DNA of 29,664 bases from Peptococcaceae bacterium (lineage in GTDB: Bacteria; Bacillota; Peptococcia; Peptococcales; Peptococcaceae). Where the stretch lies: assembly GCA_900756555.1 (NCBI GenBank), contig CAAEKP010000166.1, forward strand, positions 1-29,664, written 5' to 3'. Under the pieces are notes generated by a model. The model was not told where the DNA came from, searched no databases, and saw nothing but the letters and a program-made list of their open reading frames with translations. Positions 16,240 to 24,436 of the stretch are shown here, in pieces (position 1 is the stretch's first letter; each line of letters opens with the position of its first letter). The position numbers were made by a program, and so were the translations under genes.

Positions 16240-16293
16240 CCTAGTCCCCTCCATATTATAAAATACAATCTCAGTCATACAGAAAACTAAAAT

Positions 16294-16333
16294 AAAAAAA
16301 GACGCTGCGAGTGCTTACCACTCACAGCGTCTT
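16294..16333 (-). terminator. Intrinsic terminator in the glnN leader
   Basis: As minus-strand RNA, arms 16319-16333 and 16299-16313 pair at all 15 positions (one G-U), with a 5-base loop and seven Us after. It lies between the glnN promoter and the glnN start codon, so it terminates glnN transcripts unless prevented. It would also stop readthrough from the flavin-reductase gene. Confidence 0.8.
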
Positions 16334-16339
16334 TGCTGT
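16324..16339 (-). promoter_or_regulatory. Candidate ANTAR antiterminator hairpin before glnN
   Basis: As minus-strand RNA this is ACAGC, a six-base loop AAAGAC, then GCUGU. The loop again has A at position 1 and G at position 4. The loop and 3' arm are part of the terminator's 5' arm, so formation of this stem blocks the terminator. No clear first hairpin was found within the short transcript before it; a 5-bp stem with an 8-base loop at 16359-16376 falls inside the promoter. Confidence 0.55.
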
Positions 16340-16353
16340 TTTCTATGGGTATA

Positions 16354-16382
16354 AGTATAACGATACGGTTTTCGTTTGTCAA
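16354..16382 (-). promoter_or_regulatory. Sigma-70 promoter of glnN
   Basis: On the minus strand a perfect TTGACA (16377-16382), a spacer of exactly 17 bases and TATACT (16354-16359). The start of transcription would be near 16347, giving a leader of about 107 bases that contains the antiterminator and terminator hairpins. Confidence 0.85.
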
Positions 16383-16421
16383 GCATTTTTTGCACGATGC
16401 TTGCAAGTTTCTTCCTGTGAT

Positions 16422-16925
16422 TCATGCCTTCCTGAGCACCTTCACAATCTCCCCAATATACAAAGTATGGTAATCTTTCTGCGGATACATTGCCTGCTCC
16501 ACGGCCGGGTCATCAAACAGTTCTGGCAGCATATCCTGATGATACAGCTTGCGGCAGACCAAAATCAGTTCTGCTTCTGCAAACGCCGTTGTTCCCTCCA
16601 CAAAATAAGGAGTCAGCCCAGCCTGCTCTGTTTTATTGGTATCTTTGCCTGACAGCGTGCCGCACAGCTGCAAAGCTTTGCGATATTCTTCGCCATAAAA
16701 AGATACGGTAAACAGTTCGTTATTGTCCACAAAGGCTTTGGTATAACGCTGTGGCCGGATATAGATTGTGGCCACCTCCCGCTGCCAGAGATGACCAAAA
16801 CCACCCCAGCTTGCCGTCATGGTGTTGAAGCCGGCAGCATCTCCCGCTGTAATCAACATCCACTGCTTGCCGATTTTTTCAAAGGGATTCATGGATAAAT
16901 CCTGCACTTTCATTTCCTGGAACAT
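16422..16925 (-). CDS. Flavin reductase-like (FMN-binding split barrel) protein
   Basis: A 167-residue protein of the flavin reductase-like family, which binds FMN in a split-barrel fold and passes electrons from NAD(P)H or acts as a flavoprotein of unknown partner. Seen: MNPFEKIGKQWMLITAG, then NTMTASWGGFGHLW (the FMN-phosphate region), YIRPQRYTKAFVDNNELFTVSFY, and a C-terminal strand YHTLYIGEIVKVL. The length is usual for the family. I chose ATG 16925, preceded by AAAGGTGG at good spacing; a GTG four codons upstream is possible. It follows a small hypothetical gene by about 30 bases in the same direction and precedes the glnN promoter. The substrate is unknown. Confidence 0.8.
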   Translation of the reverse strand: MFQEMKVQDLSMNPFEKIGKQWMLITAGDAAGFNTMTASWGGFGHLWQREVATIYIRPQRYTKAFVDNNELFTVSFYGEEYRKALQLCGTLSGKDTNKTEQAGLTPYFVEGTTAFAEAELILVCRKLYHQDMLPELFDDPAVEQAMYPQKDYHTLYIGEIVKVLRKA

Positions 16926-16958
16926 TGCAATAACCACCTTTCTGTTTAATCTTTTTAT

Positions 16959-17279
16959 TTAACATTCCTGTATACTGCCCTCATTATAAAAAACAAACGC
17001 TTTAAAGCCAATACACGCTGCAAAATAAAACGGCCGCAGCTTTAAATATTCCACCTGCTCCAGCGGCAGACGCAGCTCTTTATCCTGCTCCTGCTCAATC
17101 AGCAGTAAATCCTCACCATCCACCGCATAACTGATATTATACAGCCAGCGGCTTTCCTTTTCACCGCGCAGTTTATAGCGCCCGTTTACATAGCGAATCG
17201 GCTTGTCTTCACCCTCAATTCGCTGTCTGGCACCAGCCACCATAGCCCTGCCATCAGGAAACTGTTCTTCCCATTCCAA
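16959..17279 (-). CDS. Small hypothetical protein
   Basis: I do not recognise this 106-residue protein. Seen: an acidic and basic soluble sequence with several likely strands (ISYAVDGEDLLLIEQEQ, LRPFYFAACIGFKAFVFYN), no signal peptide and no clear membrane segment. It starts at TTG 17279 with AGGTGG upstream, and a TATAAT box lies 30-40 bases before it. It appears to be the first gene of a short transcript with the flavin reductase-like gene, 33 bases downstream. Confidence 0.6.
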   Translation of the reverse strand: MEWEEQFPDGRAMVAGARQRIEGEDKPIRYVNGRYKLRGEKESRWLYNISYAVDGEDLLLIEQEQDKELRLPLEQVEYLKLRPFYFAACIGFKAFVFYNEGSIQEC

Positions 17280-17314
17280 CTGATATCACCACCTGCAAAA
17301 AATCTCCTGTATTT

Positions 17315-17320
17315 ATTATA
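17315..17320 (-). promoter_or_regulatory. Candidate -10 box before the hypothetical gene
   Basis: TATAAT on the minus strand, about 35 bases before the TTG start. The hexamer 17 bases upstream (CTGTCT) is a weak -35. Confidence 0.4.
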
Positions 17321-17333
17321 GCACAGAGGATGG

Positions 17334-17371
17334 AAAAAGACAGGTACATCCTAAGATACACCTGTCTTTTT
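17334..17371. terminator. Intrinsic terminator after the surface protein gene
   Basis: A perfect inverted repeat AAAAAGACAGGT/ACCTGTCTTTTT around a 14-base loop. Read on the minus strand it lies 29 bases after the stop codon at 17400 and ends in a run of Us. Confidence 0.8.
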
Positions 17372-17399
17372 TGCAATGTTTTGTTTTGGTTTTTTATAT

Positions 17400-20005
17400 T
17401 TATTTTTCAATAATAATTTGCTGAGTTTCCGCAATCCATTCTACGTTTGCACCCAATTTTTCAGCAACATAACGAATTGGTACGTAAGTCCGATTATTAA
17501 TGATAACTGGTGCGGCATCAAAGCCCAAGATTTTTTCATTAATGGTCATCTTAAGTACTTTACCATCTATTGTCAGAGTTACGGTACGAGTAGATGCATT
17601 CCAATCTGCTTTGCCGCCCAATGTTTCTGTAACAACACGAATTGGCACCATAGTACGGTTGTCTACAATTACTGGCGCTACATCGTTTGTAATTGTTCTG
17701 TTGTTCAGGCAAATGTTGCGGTTATTAATCTGTAATATAATATGAGAGTCATAATCTACGTTACTGGTGACAACCGATACATTTACTTTGCCTTTTGGCA
17801 TAATAAAACTGTATTTATTATCTCCAACTTTGGAAACAGAAATCATCTTATCATTTTCATTTGTTACAATAACTTCTGCCACTTTCTTACCAGCGTCTGG
17901 AGTTACTGTAATCACAACAGTATCTCCCTCTACTGCATAATTTTTATCCAGTTTTACTGTAGCGTTATCTGTGTCATCTATTTTAACTGGATAGTTATAG
18001 ATTCCGCTAAAGCCGCCAGAGGAAGAACCGCCGGACGGTTTAGGAGGGTCTACAGGAGGCTCCACTGGTTTTATCGGTTTTGCGGCAATTGGCGCCTCAG
18101 TGGTGGCAGATAACGTGCCAGTATACAGTACGTCATCTGTTGTTGCTACAACACGCAGATATTTTCCTACTTCGTTTTCCGTCAGTACATAGGTTGCATT
18201 GGTAGCGTCTGCGATATCCGTAAACGTGCCATCTGCTTTATCCGCTACCTGCCACTGATAGGTTACCGTTACAGCTTCTGGCAAACCCGTTATAGCTGCC
18301 GTAAGTGTCTGACCAGCCTGAGCAGTACCTGTAATCACAACTGTACCTGTTAATTCTTTTTGCGATACAATTTTTACCGTTCTGGCTGGGATTATATTGC
18401 CATCTGCATCTTTTTCATACCCCATGCTGTTGCCATAAGCCCACATTCCATACTCTACTAAATCGTCAAAGAAATGGGTGAATGGTGTTCCACCTTCAAG
18501 AACCACAAGGTTATCTTCCAGCAATATTTCCTGTGGCAATTCTGTGTAAGCCGGGTCTGCATTATAAATTTTTTGCAGCCAAATAGCCTGACAGGCAGGT
18601 TCTACACTAGCTTTTTCTTCATCAGTAAGTGTTGGGGATGGCTCTGCTGTTACGGACAAAGTGCTGCCATCTTTTAAGTCTAATTTTGTTTTCTGTTGTT
18701 CCGTGGCGTAATTTAAATTCAGGCCAATGCCGGTTGCAAGCGCATAACTGCCGTCATACAAATCATGCCCGGTGGTAGTGGATGTAACATCCATAATACC
18801 TGCATTGGTGAGGATACTGTCCCCGGTATAGCACATCAGGTTAATACCATAAGAATAGGCTTCAAACCCTTTGGCGTCCAGGATTCCTGTATTGTTCAGC
18901 TTCACATCATTTTTGCCATCCAGTTCAATGCCAATGGCATATTCATGCCTTCCATTTTTCCCCCAGTTGGTTGCAACAGCAGAGAGCGTACCGTTATTGG
19001 TGACATCTACAACTGCATCGTTGCCAGTGGACACAATAGATATAGCGCTTGCATGGTTGGAGTCCTTATAGGAACCTTCATAACCATCTATAGCACCACC
19101 GTAAGCAGTTACATTCGCGTTCAGTGTTCCATCATTCACCCAGACTGCTTTTGTATCGGAACCACGCAGACCATAAGTACTACCATTAGAAAGATTTGTG
19201 GTAATATTTATATTACCACCATTATAAAATCCTTCCGCCCACAAGAAGATACCGTAGACATCAGCGCCGTACCATACATCTTTTCCCATATTGGATACTG
19301 CAATGGAAATGTCACCAGATTCATTATTAAAGAATGTGCCTGATACTGCTTTGCTTTCATACATATTGCACTGAATACCTGCCAGATTACCGCTATAGTT
19401 TATTCCATCAGCCACGGATACTTTTAAATCTAATTTTGTATCATTGGAAAAACTTCTGGCTGCGGAAATTGCAGCATTATCACAGATTGTCGAGCCTTTT
19501 TGGGACTGTGTATACGCAATGGAAAGGGTATTGGTTTCCTCCGTTCCATTTTTGATGCTGATACTGCCAGTTGGATTGGAAATTCCAAAAAATTCATCTG
19601 GTTCATCATTTTCTACTGTAATAGTATTTTCGCCACAAACGTTAATCGTAAAATTATCTGCATTTGAAAAAATAATAGCAGATCCTGTGGTTCCAGTGGC
19701 TGACCCTGTGAAGTCTAAATTCCGCATGGTTAATTCCTGTTGATCTGCATTCCAATATAAATTATAGTTTTCTGCTGTTGCTGTCGTGGTATCAATATTG
19801 TTTCCGTTCATTACAATAGCGTAAGGATTCTGACTGTTTAACTCTTTGTCATAAACCGTTACGGTTGTGGCACTGGCAGGCTGACCAGATTCCTCGGCTA
19901 ATGCCATACCAGGCAACATGGTGAATAACATGCTGATCATCAGAAATGTAGTTAGTAATACCCCCCCCGATTCCTTTTCTTCCTCATTTTCCCATGTTCT
20001 TTCAT
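17400..20005 (-). CDS. Secreted surface protein with copper amine oxidase-like C-terminal domain, frame broken at a G8 tract
   Basis: A large exported protein. The ribosome binding site AAGGAGG and ATG at 20005 begin MKEHGKMRKKRNRGG and then run into a G8 tract (19961-19968), after which the frame stops at Tyr-Tyr-stop. One more G restores a complete signal peptide (basic n-region, hydrophobic core LLTTFLMISMLFTM, cleavage after ALA) and 868 residues. As given, the main frame is open only from 19940, with no ribosome binding site. Numbered from 19940: a repetitive Asn/Gly/Thr-rich part, probably a beta-helix (60-420); an Ig-like domain with YQWQV (530-616); a Pro/Gly/Ser linker (621-645); a strand-rich repeat (645-727); and two copper amine oxidase-N type units (733-846, RTMVPIRVV and RTYVPIRYV). 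The function of such domains is unclear; probably envelope binding. Confidence 0.8.
19961..19968 (-). repeat. G8 homopolymer in the signal peptide coding region
   Basis: Eight consecutive Gs on the coding strand, starting 12 codons after the ATG that has the strong ribosome binding site. Eight Gs put the downstream frame out; nine (or six) would put it in. This is the form of a slipped-strand phase-variation tract, but a base-calling error is not excluded. Confidence 0.7.
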
Positions 20006-20168
20006 GTTTTTTCCTCCTTCGTTTGATTTAAACAATTGCCAAACAACGCTGATTACGTCATTTGATAATTTCCTATAAAATGAACGCTATTTAAAAATCT
20101 TTCATACTGACTGAAGAAAATACTTGAAAACACCGTTTACTCTATGTAGCAACTATCAAATAAATAGA

Positions 20169-20205
20169 ATATCCAATGGAAAGATGTGTTCTTCCCACTG
20201 GATAT
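20169..20205. terminator. Possible terminator after degV
   Basis: An inverted repeat ATATCCA/TGGATAT with inner pairing (TGGAA with TTCCCA, imperfect), 48 bases after the degV stop. There is no strong T-run on the minus strand, so the terminator call is weak. Confidence 0.35.
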
Positions 20206-20252
20206 ATCCGAAATTTTTATTTACACAAAACTCCAGCGATTTGTAATTCAGA

Positions 20253-21085
20253 TTACAGCTTTACATACTGGATGGCAATACACTGTGGCCCGCCCTGCGT
20301 TACAAAGGCTGGGGACAGTTCCAGAATTTCAACTTTTGCTTTGTTGAACGCCTCTTTCATGATATGCGCAATATCCAGCGCATCTTTGGCCGCTCTGGCA
20401 TGGGCAATAGAAATCAGATAGCCTTCGCCCACATTTTTTTCTGGAAATGATGCATTACTTTTTTGGCTGCCCCTTTGATGGTACGGCTGATGCCATAAAC
20501 ATCTAAACGGGTGCCGTCTGGCGTCTGCTGCATGATTGGTTTTACCTGCAAGGCAGAGCCAAATTTAGCAGCTAACGGTGTCAAACGACCGCCCCGCCGC
20601 AGAAAGTCAAAGTCCTGCGCAATCAGGAAGGATTCGCAATGCGCGGTGCAATCGTCCAGCATGGCAACAATGTCTGCCATAGAAGCGCCCTGTTTGACCA
20701 TATTCTGCGCTTTCTGCACCATATAGCGGTGTGGTCCGCACAGAGTTCTGCTATTGTACACCACGATATCGTCCTTATTTTCCACTATTTCTTTGGCACC
20801 GCAGGCACTGAGATAAGTGCCGGACAAACCATCTGCCATGGCAATATCTATAATTTTTTTGCCCTCGTGCCGTTTAAAAGCTTCCACGTACTCACCGATT
20901 GGCGGCTGGGAGCTTCTTGGAACTCCGCCTTTCTTGATTTTGTCATAAAAACTATCCATGTCCACCTGCAAATCGCGATAGTCTTCATCTAAAATGCTAA
21001 TGCACAGCGGAATGACATCAATCCCCAATTCTTTGCCTTCCGCCTCTGTGATTAAAGTGGATGAATCTGTTAAAATTTGAACCAT
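20253..21085 (-). pseudogene. degV: DegV family fatty-acid-binding protein, frameshifted at an A7 tract
   Basis: DegV/FakB proteins bind a fatty acid and present it to the kinase FakA for phosphorylation. Seen: TDSSTLI near the start, PRSSQPPIGEY, and ADGLSGTYLSA, all family motifs. The frame ends early at 223 residues (stop at 20414-20416) after HHFQKKMWAKAI. In the next frame the sequence continues as KNVGEGYLISIAHARAAKDA and ends ...TQGGPQCIAIQYVKL at 20253, clearly the missing C-terminal domain. The break is an A7 run on the coding strand (20434-20440); eight As give one frame of 277 residues, the normal length. It may be a real mutation or a sequencing error. No fakA is in the window. 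Confidence 0.8.
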
Positions 21086-21259
21086 ACTTTTACCCTCGCT
21101 CCGTCATGACTACATTATGACAGTTTTCTGATAGATATCATTTTTAAAATCATGTTATGTCGTATCTATTTTTATCGTTATCATCATAATAGCATATTTA
21201 GAGGGAATTTTAAATACATTTTTTATTCCAGCTGCATTTCGGGCAAATTTATATCTCAC

Positions 21260-22114
21260 TTACTCTTTATTGGCATGCTGCAAGCTCCACTCTTTCAGCT
21301 CACGGCCATCCCGCAGTAAATCACGCATGGTCTGTACATCACCCTCTGTTAAGGCATTACGATAGTTCTGTAACTCCTGAATGATGTTGTCGATTTCAAA
21401 CAGCAATGCTGGCTTATTCATCATGAACAGTTCTGTCCACATATCTTCGTTCAATTTGGCAACGCGGGTTAAATCTTTAAAGCTGCCAGCACTGAATCCG
21501 CTTTCATTTTTTACGGTAGGACTTTTTATATAAGCGCTGCTCACCACATGCGCCAGCTGAGACGTAAAGGCGATGGTTTTATCATGCTCCTGCGGTGTGG
21601 TGTACACGATGCGCCCAAATTTTAAATCACGAGCCAGCTGTTCCACTGTCTTTTTGGCTTCCTCCGGCACATCGCCCACTGGTGTCAAAATCAGACTGGC
21701 GCCTTTGTATAAATCCGGCAGGGAATAGGCAAAACCGCTGAACTCCCGCCCAGCCATAGGATGAGCGCCGATAAAGGTAACGCCCCGTTCCCGCAGCACA
21801 TCATTTACCGCAGACACGATGCTTTCTTTCACCCCGCCGGCGTCGATGACAATACTGCCCGGACGAAACTGCTGCTGATTTTCTAAAATAAAATCTATAA
21901 TGCCCTGTGGATGCAGGCAGACAATGGTCAAATCCACCTGGCCTAATTCCTCTGGAATAATGGCCTGATCAATGGCATCGGCGTGCAGCGCCAATTGTAC
22001 CGCCTTGCTGTTAATGCTGCGTCCCACGCCCAGACAGGTGTGGTTGGTATATGCTTTAATGGCCTTGCAAAAAGAGCCGCCAATCAATCCTAATCCTACT
22101 ACTGCTATTTTCAT
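21260..22114 (-). CDS. tyrA: Prephenate dehydrogenase
   Basis: A 284-residue NAD(P)-dependent dehydrogenase converting prephenate to 4-hydroxyphenylpyruvate for tyrosine synthesis. Seen: Rossmann motif VVGLGLIGGSF (5-15), the DAGGVKESIV block, GAHPMAGREFSGF with the catalytic histidine, and TTPQEHDKTIAFTSQLAHVVSSAY. There is no fused chorismate mutase and no C-terminal ACT domain, so this is the short single-domain form. The ATG is preceded by GAGGTGATATATC. It has its own sigma-70 promoter and is separated from argD by a terminator, so it is an independent unit. Arogenate as substrate cannot be excluded from sequence. Confidence 0.92.
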   Translation of the reverse strand: MKIAVVGLGLIGGSFCKAIKAYTNHTCLGVGRSINSKAVQLALHADAIDQAIIPEELGQVDLTIVCLHPQGIIDFILENQQQFRPGSIVIDAGGVKESIVSAVNDVLRERGVTFIGAHPMAGREFSGFAYSLPDLYKGASLILTPVGDVPEEAKKTVEQLARDLKFGRIVYTTPQEHDKTIAFTSQLAHVVSSAYIKSPTVKNESGFSAGSFKDLTRVAKLNEDMWTELFMMNKPALLFEIDNIIQELQNYRNALTEGDVQTMRDLLRDGRELKEWSLQHANKE

Positions 22115-22156
22115 GATATATCACCTCAATGATAGTTTCTTAAATTTACGTACTTC

Positions 22157-22185
22157 ATCATACAACAAAACTCTGTTAAAATCAA
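22157..22185 (-). promoter_or_regulatory. Sigma-70 promoter of tyrA
   Basis: On the minus strand TTGATT (22180-22185), a 17-base spacer and TATGAT (22157-22162), ending about 43 bases before the tyrA start. Confidence 0.7.
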
Positions 22186-22193
22186 TTTGCATA

Positions 22194-22247
22194 TAAAAAA
22201 CGAGGTCATTGTAATGGCATACAAGATACTTCTTACAACACCTCGTT
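22194..22247 (-). terminator. Intrinsic terminator of the arg operon
   Basis: As minus-strand RNA, AACGAGGU pairs with ACCUCGUU, and inside it UUGUAA pairs with UUACAA, followed by a run of Us. It begins 11 bases after the argD stop codon. Confidence 0.85.
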
Positions 22248-22257
22248 TATTTTTCTG

Positions 22258-23451
22258 TTATTTTGCCTGCTTTACCACAACAGGTTCCAGAATGGCGATA
22301 AACTCGTCTATCTGCTCTTTGGTGATAATCAGAGGCGGTACAAACCGCAGCACGTGCTCACCAATGCTGTTCACCAGCACGCCCTGATTTAACAGTTCCG
22401 CAGTCACTGCTTTGGCAGAGCCTGTCAGCTCACAGCCAATCATCAGCCCCATGCCGCGCACTTCAGCAATCAGGCCGGGATGCCGTTCACCAATGCCCCG
22501 CAGCTGCGCCCGGAAGTATTCGCCTGTTTCCTGCACCTGCGCCAGAAAATCCTCCTGCAGCAGAATGCCGCAAGCAGCCAGACCAGCAGCTGTAGCGATT
22601 GGGGTACCGCCAAAGGTGGTAGCGTGATCGCCCGGCTGAAAGCAGTCTGCCACTTCTGTTTTTGCTACGATAGCACCCATTGGCACACCGTTGCCGATAG
22701 CTTTCGCTAAAGAAATAATATCCGGTTCCAAGCCAAAGTTCTGGAAAGCAAAGGCTTTCCCTGTACGCCCGATACCAGTCTGCACTTCATCCAGTATGAG
22801 CAGAATACCGTGTTTGCGGCACAATGCCTGCACACCCTGCATATATTCCTGTGTGGGCACATGAATACCGCTTTCGCCCTGAATCGGTTCCAGCATGACA
22901 GCGCAGGTTTCTGGACGAATCGCCTGCTCCAGCGCTTCCAGGTCACCCAGTTCTACCGCAGAGAATCCTTCTGGCAGTGGACGGAACGCTTTCTGATATT
23001 TTTCCTGTGCAGTAGCAGCCAGAGCACCCAGTGTGCGGCCGTGGAAAGAATTTACCATTGTGATGATATGATATTTTTCCCCTTTGCCCCATTTGCGCGC
23101 CAGTTTAATGGCGGCTTCATTGGCCTCTGCGCCGCTGTTACAGAAAAACGCTTTGCCCAGACCGCTTTTTTCTACCAAAAGTTTTGCCAGCACCACCTGA
23201 TTTTCAATCCAATACAAGTTAGAGCAGTGCAATAATTTCGTACACTGTTCCTGAATGGCTTTTGTTACTGCTGGATGGCAATGCCCCAACGAATTTACCG
23301 CAATGCCTGCTACCAAATCCAGATAGCGTTTGCCCTCCAAATCCCACACATAGCAGCCTTCGCCCCGGTCAATCACCAGAGGCAGACGACCGTAGGTGTT
23401 CATGACATATTTTTTACCGTCAGCTATGACTTCTTCTGTAGATAAGCTCAT
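22258..23451 (-). CDS. argD: Acetylornithine aminotransferase
   Basis: A 397-residue PLP-dependent class III aminotransferase that converts N-acetylglutamate semialdehyde to N-acetylornithine with glutamate as amino donor. Seen: FCNSGAEANEAAIKLARKWG near 108-127, NSFHGRTLGALAATAQEKY, LLILDEVQTGIGRTGK with the PLP-pairing Asp, and SLAKAIGNGVPMGA with the Schiff-base lysine, then GDHATTFGGTPIATAAG. It is the last gene of argCJBD: its ATG lies 6 bases after the argB stop and its ribosome binding site AAAGGAG is inside argB. A strong terminator follows. Family members can also act in lysine synthesis. Confidence 0.95.
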   Translation of the reverse strand: MSLSTEEVIADGKKYVMNTYGRLPLVIDRGEGCYVWDLEGKRYLDLVAGIAVNSLGHCHPAVTKAIQEQCTKLLHCSNLYWIENQVVLAKLLVEKSGLGKAFFCNSGAEANEAAIKLARKWGKGEKYHIITMVNSFHGRTLGALAATAQEKYQKAFRPLPEGFSAVELGDLEALEQAIRPETCAVMLEPIQGESGIHVPTQEYMQGVQALCRKHGILLILDEVQTGIGRTGKAFAFQNFGLEPDIISLAKAIGNGVPMGAIVAKTEVADCFQPGDHATTFGGTPIATAAGLAACGILLQEDFLAQVQETGEYFRAQLRGIGERHPGLIAEVRGMGLMIGCELTGSAKAVTAELLNQGVLVNSIGEHVLRFVPPLIITKEQIDEFIAILEPVVVKQAK

Positions 23452-23457
23452 GTTACT

Positions 23458-24327
23458 CTACTCCTTTACCACCATGGTACCAATACCTTCGTCTGTAAAC
23501 AGTTCCAGCAGCATACTGTGTTCCAGGCAACCGTCTACAATATGCACACTGTTGACGCCGCCGCGGATAGCGTCCATGCAGCAGTCTACCTTTGGAATCA
23601 TGCCGCCGCGGATAATCCCTTTCTTTTTGTAATCTTCTGCTTTGGCAAAATCCAATACCGACACTACATTGTCATTGTCATCCTGTACACCGTTGATGTC
23701 AGTCAGCAGGAACATTTTGTCCGCGTTCAGTGCCGCAGCAATGCTGCCGGCAGCAGAATCAGCATTGATATTGTAAGTTTGAGCATTTGCATCGCAGCCG
23801 ATTGGAGAAATAACTGGAATAAAGCCATGGTCAATGGCCTGATTAATCAATTCGGTGTTGATTTCTGCCACTTCGCCTACATAACCCAAATCAACTTCTT
23901 CACCGTTTACTTCCATTTCTTTTTTGCGGGCAGTGATAGTACCGCCATCCACACCGCTGATTCCCATGGCCTTGCCGCCCAGCTTCTGAATCATGCTTAC
24001 GATTTCCTGATTGATACGACCAACCAGTACCATCTGTGCCACATCCATGGTGTCTTTGTCCGTTACACGCAGACCGTTAATAAATTCCGGCGCTCCGCCA
24101 TTTTTTTCTACCCAGTAGTTGATTGCAGGGCCGCCACCATGTACGATAACTGGATTGATACCAACAAATTTCATCAGCACGATATCGGAAATTACTTTTT
24201 CTTTCATGATATCGTTGTTCATAGCATGACCACCGTATTTGATTACTACGGTTTTACCGGAGAATTTTTTAATATAAGGTAAGGCCTCCACCAGTACCTG
24301 CGCTGTTTTCATTGCTTTTTCCATCAT
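23458..24327 (-). CDS. argB: Acetylglutamate kinase
   Basis: A 289-residue amino-acid kinase phosphorylating N-acetylglutamate with ATP, usually the controlled step of the cyclic arginine pathway. Seen: KTVVIKYGGHAMN (phosphate-binding Lys and Gly pair), VIVHGGGPAIN, VLVGRINQEIV, NINADSAAGSIAAAL and a final MLLELFTDEGIGTMV. The N-terminal helix before the kinase core (AMKTAQVLVEALPYIKKFSG) is the extension typical of arginine-inhibited enzymes, so feedback by arginine is likely. GGAGGAATAAATT precedes the double-ATG start. A 109-base gap with a small hairpin separates it from argJ. Confidence 0.95.
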   Translation of the reverse strand: MMEKAMKTAQVLVEALPYIKKFSGKTVVIKYGGHAMNNDIMKEKVISDIVLMKFVGINPVIVHGGGPAINYWVEKNGGAPEFINGLRVTDKDTMDVAQMVLVGRINQEIVSMIQKLGGKAMGISGVDGGTITARKKEMEVNGEEVDLGYVGEVAEINTELINQAIDHGFIPVISPIGCDANAQTYNINADSAAGSIAAALNADKMFLLTDINGVQDDNDNVVSVLDFAKAEDYKKKGIIRGGMIPKVDCCMDAIRGGVNSVHIVDGCLEHSMLLELFTDEGIGTMVVKE

Positions 24328-24388
24328 AATTTATTCCTCCAAATTGGTTTGTTTCAGCTCTCAGCTGTCATTCTTCATTTTCAATCTG

Positions 24389-24407
24389 CCTGTTATACAC
24401 TAACAGG
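24389..24407. other. Intercistronic hairpin between argJ and argB
   Basis: A perfect 7-bp inverted repeat CCTGTTA-TACAC-TAACAGG with no T-run. It may stabilise or help process the arg mRNA; it is not a terminator by its form. Confidence 0.45.
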
Positions 24408-24436
24408 ACATCGTCCTCTACATTTTGAATGGCATC

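Noticed and set aside
20176..20421. 81-codon open frame on the plus strand
   Set aside because: It lies antisense to the out-of-frame C-terminal part of degV, which has clear family motifs.
24389..24407. Terminator between argJ and argB
   Set aside because: The stem is perfect but short and has no T-run, and the arg genes otherwise look like one operon.
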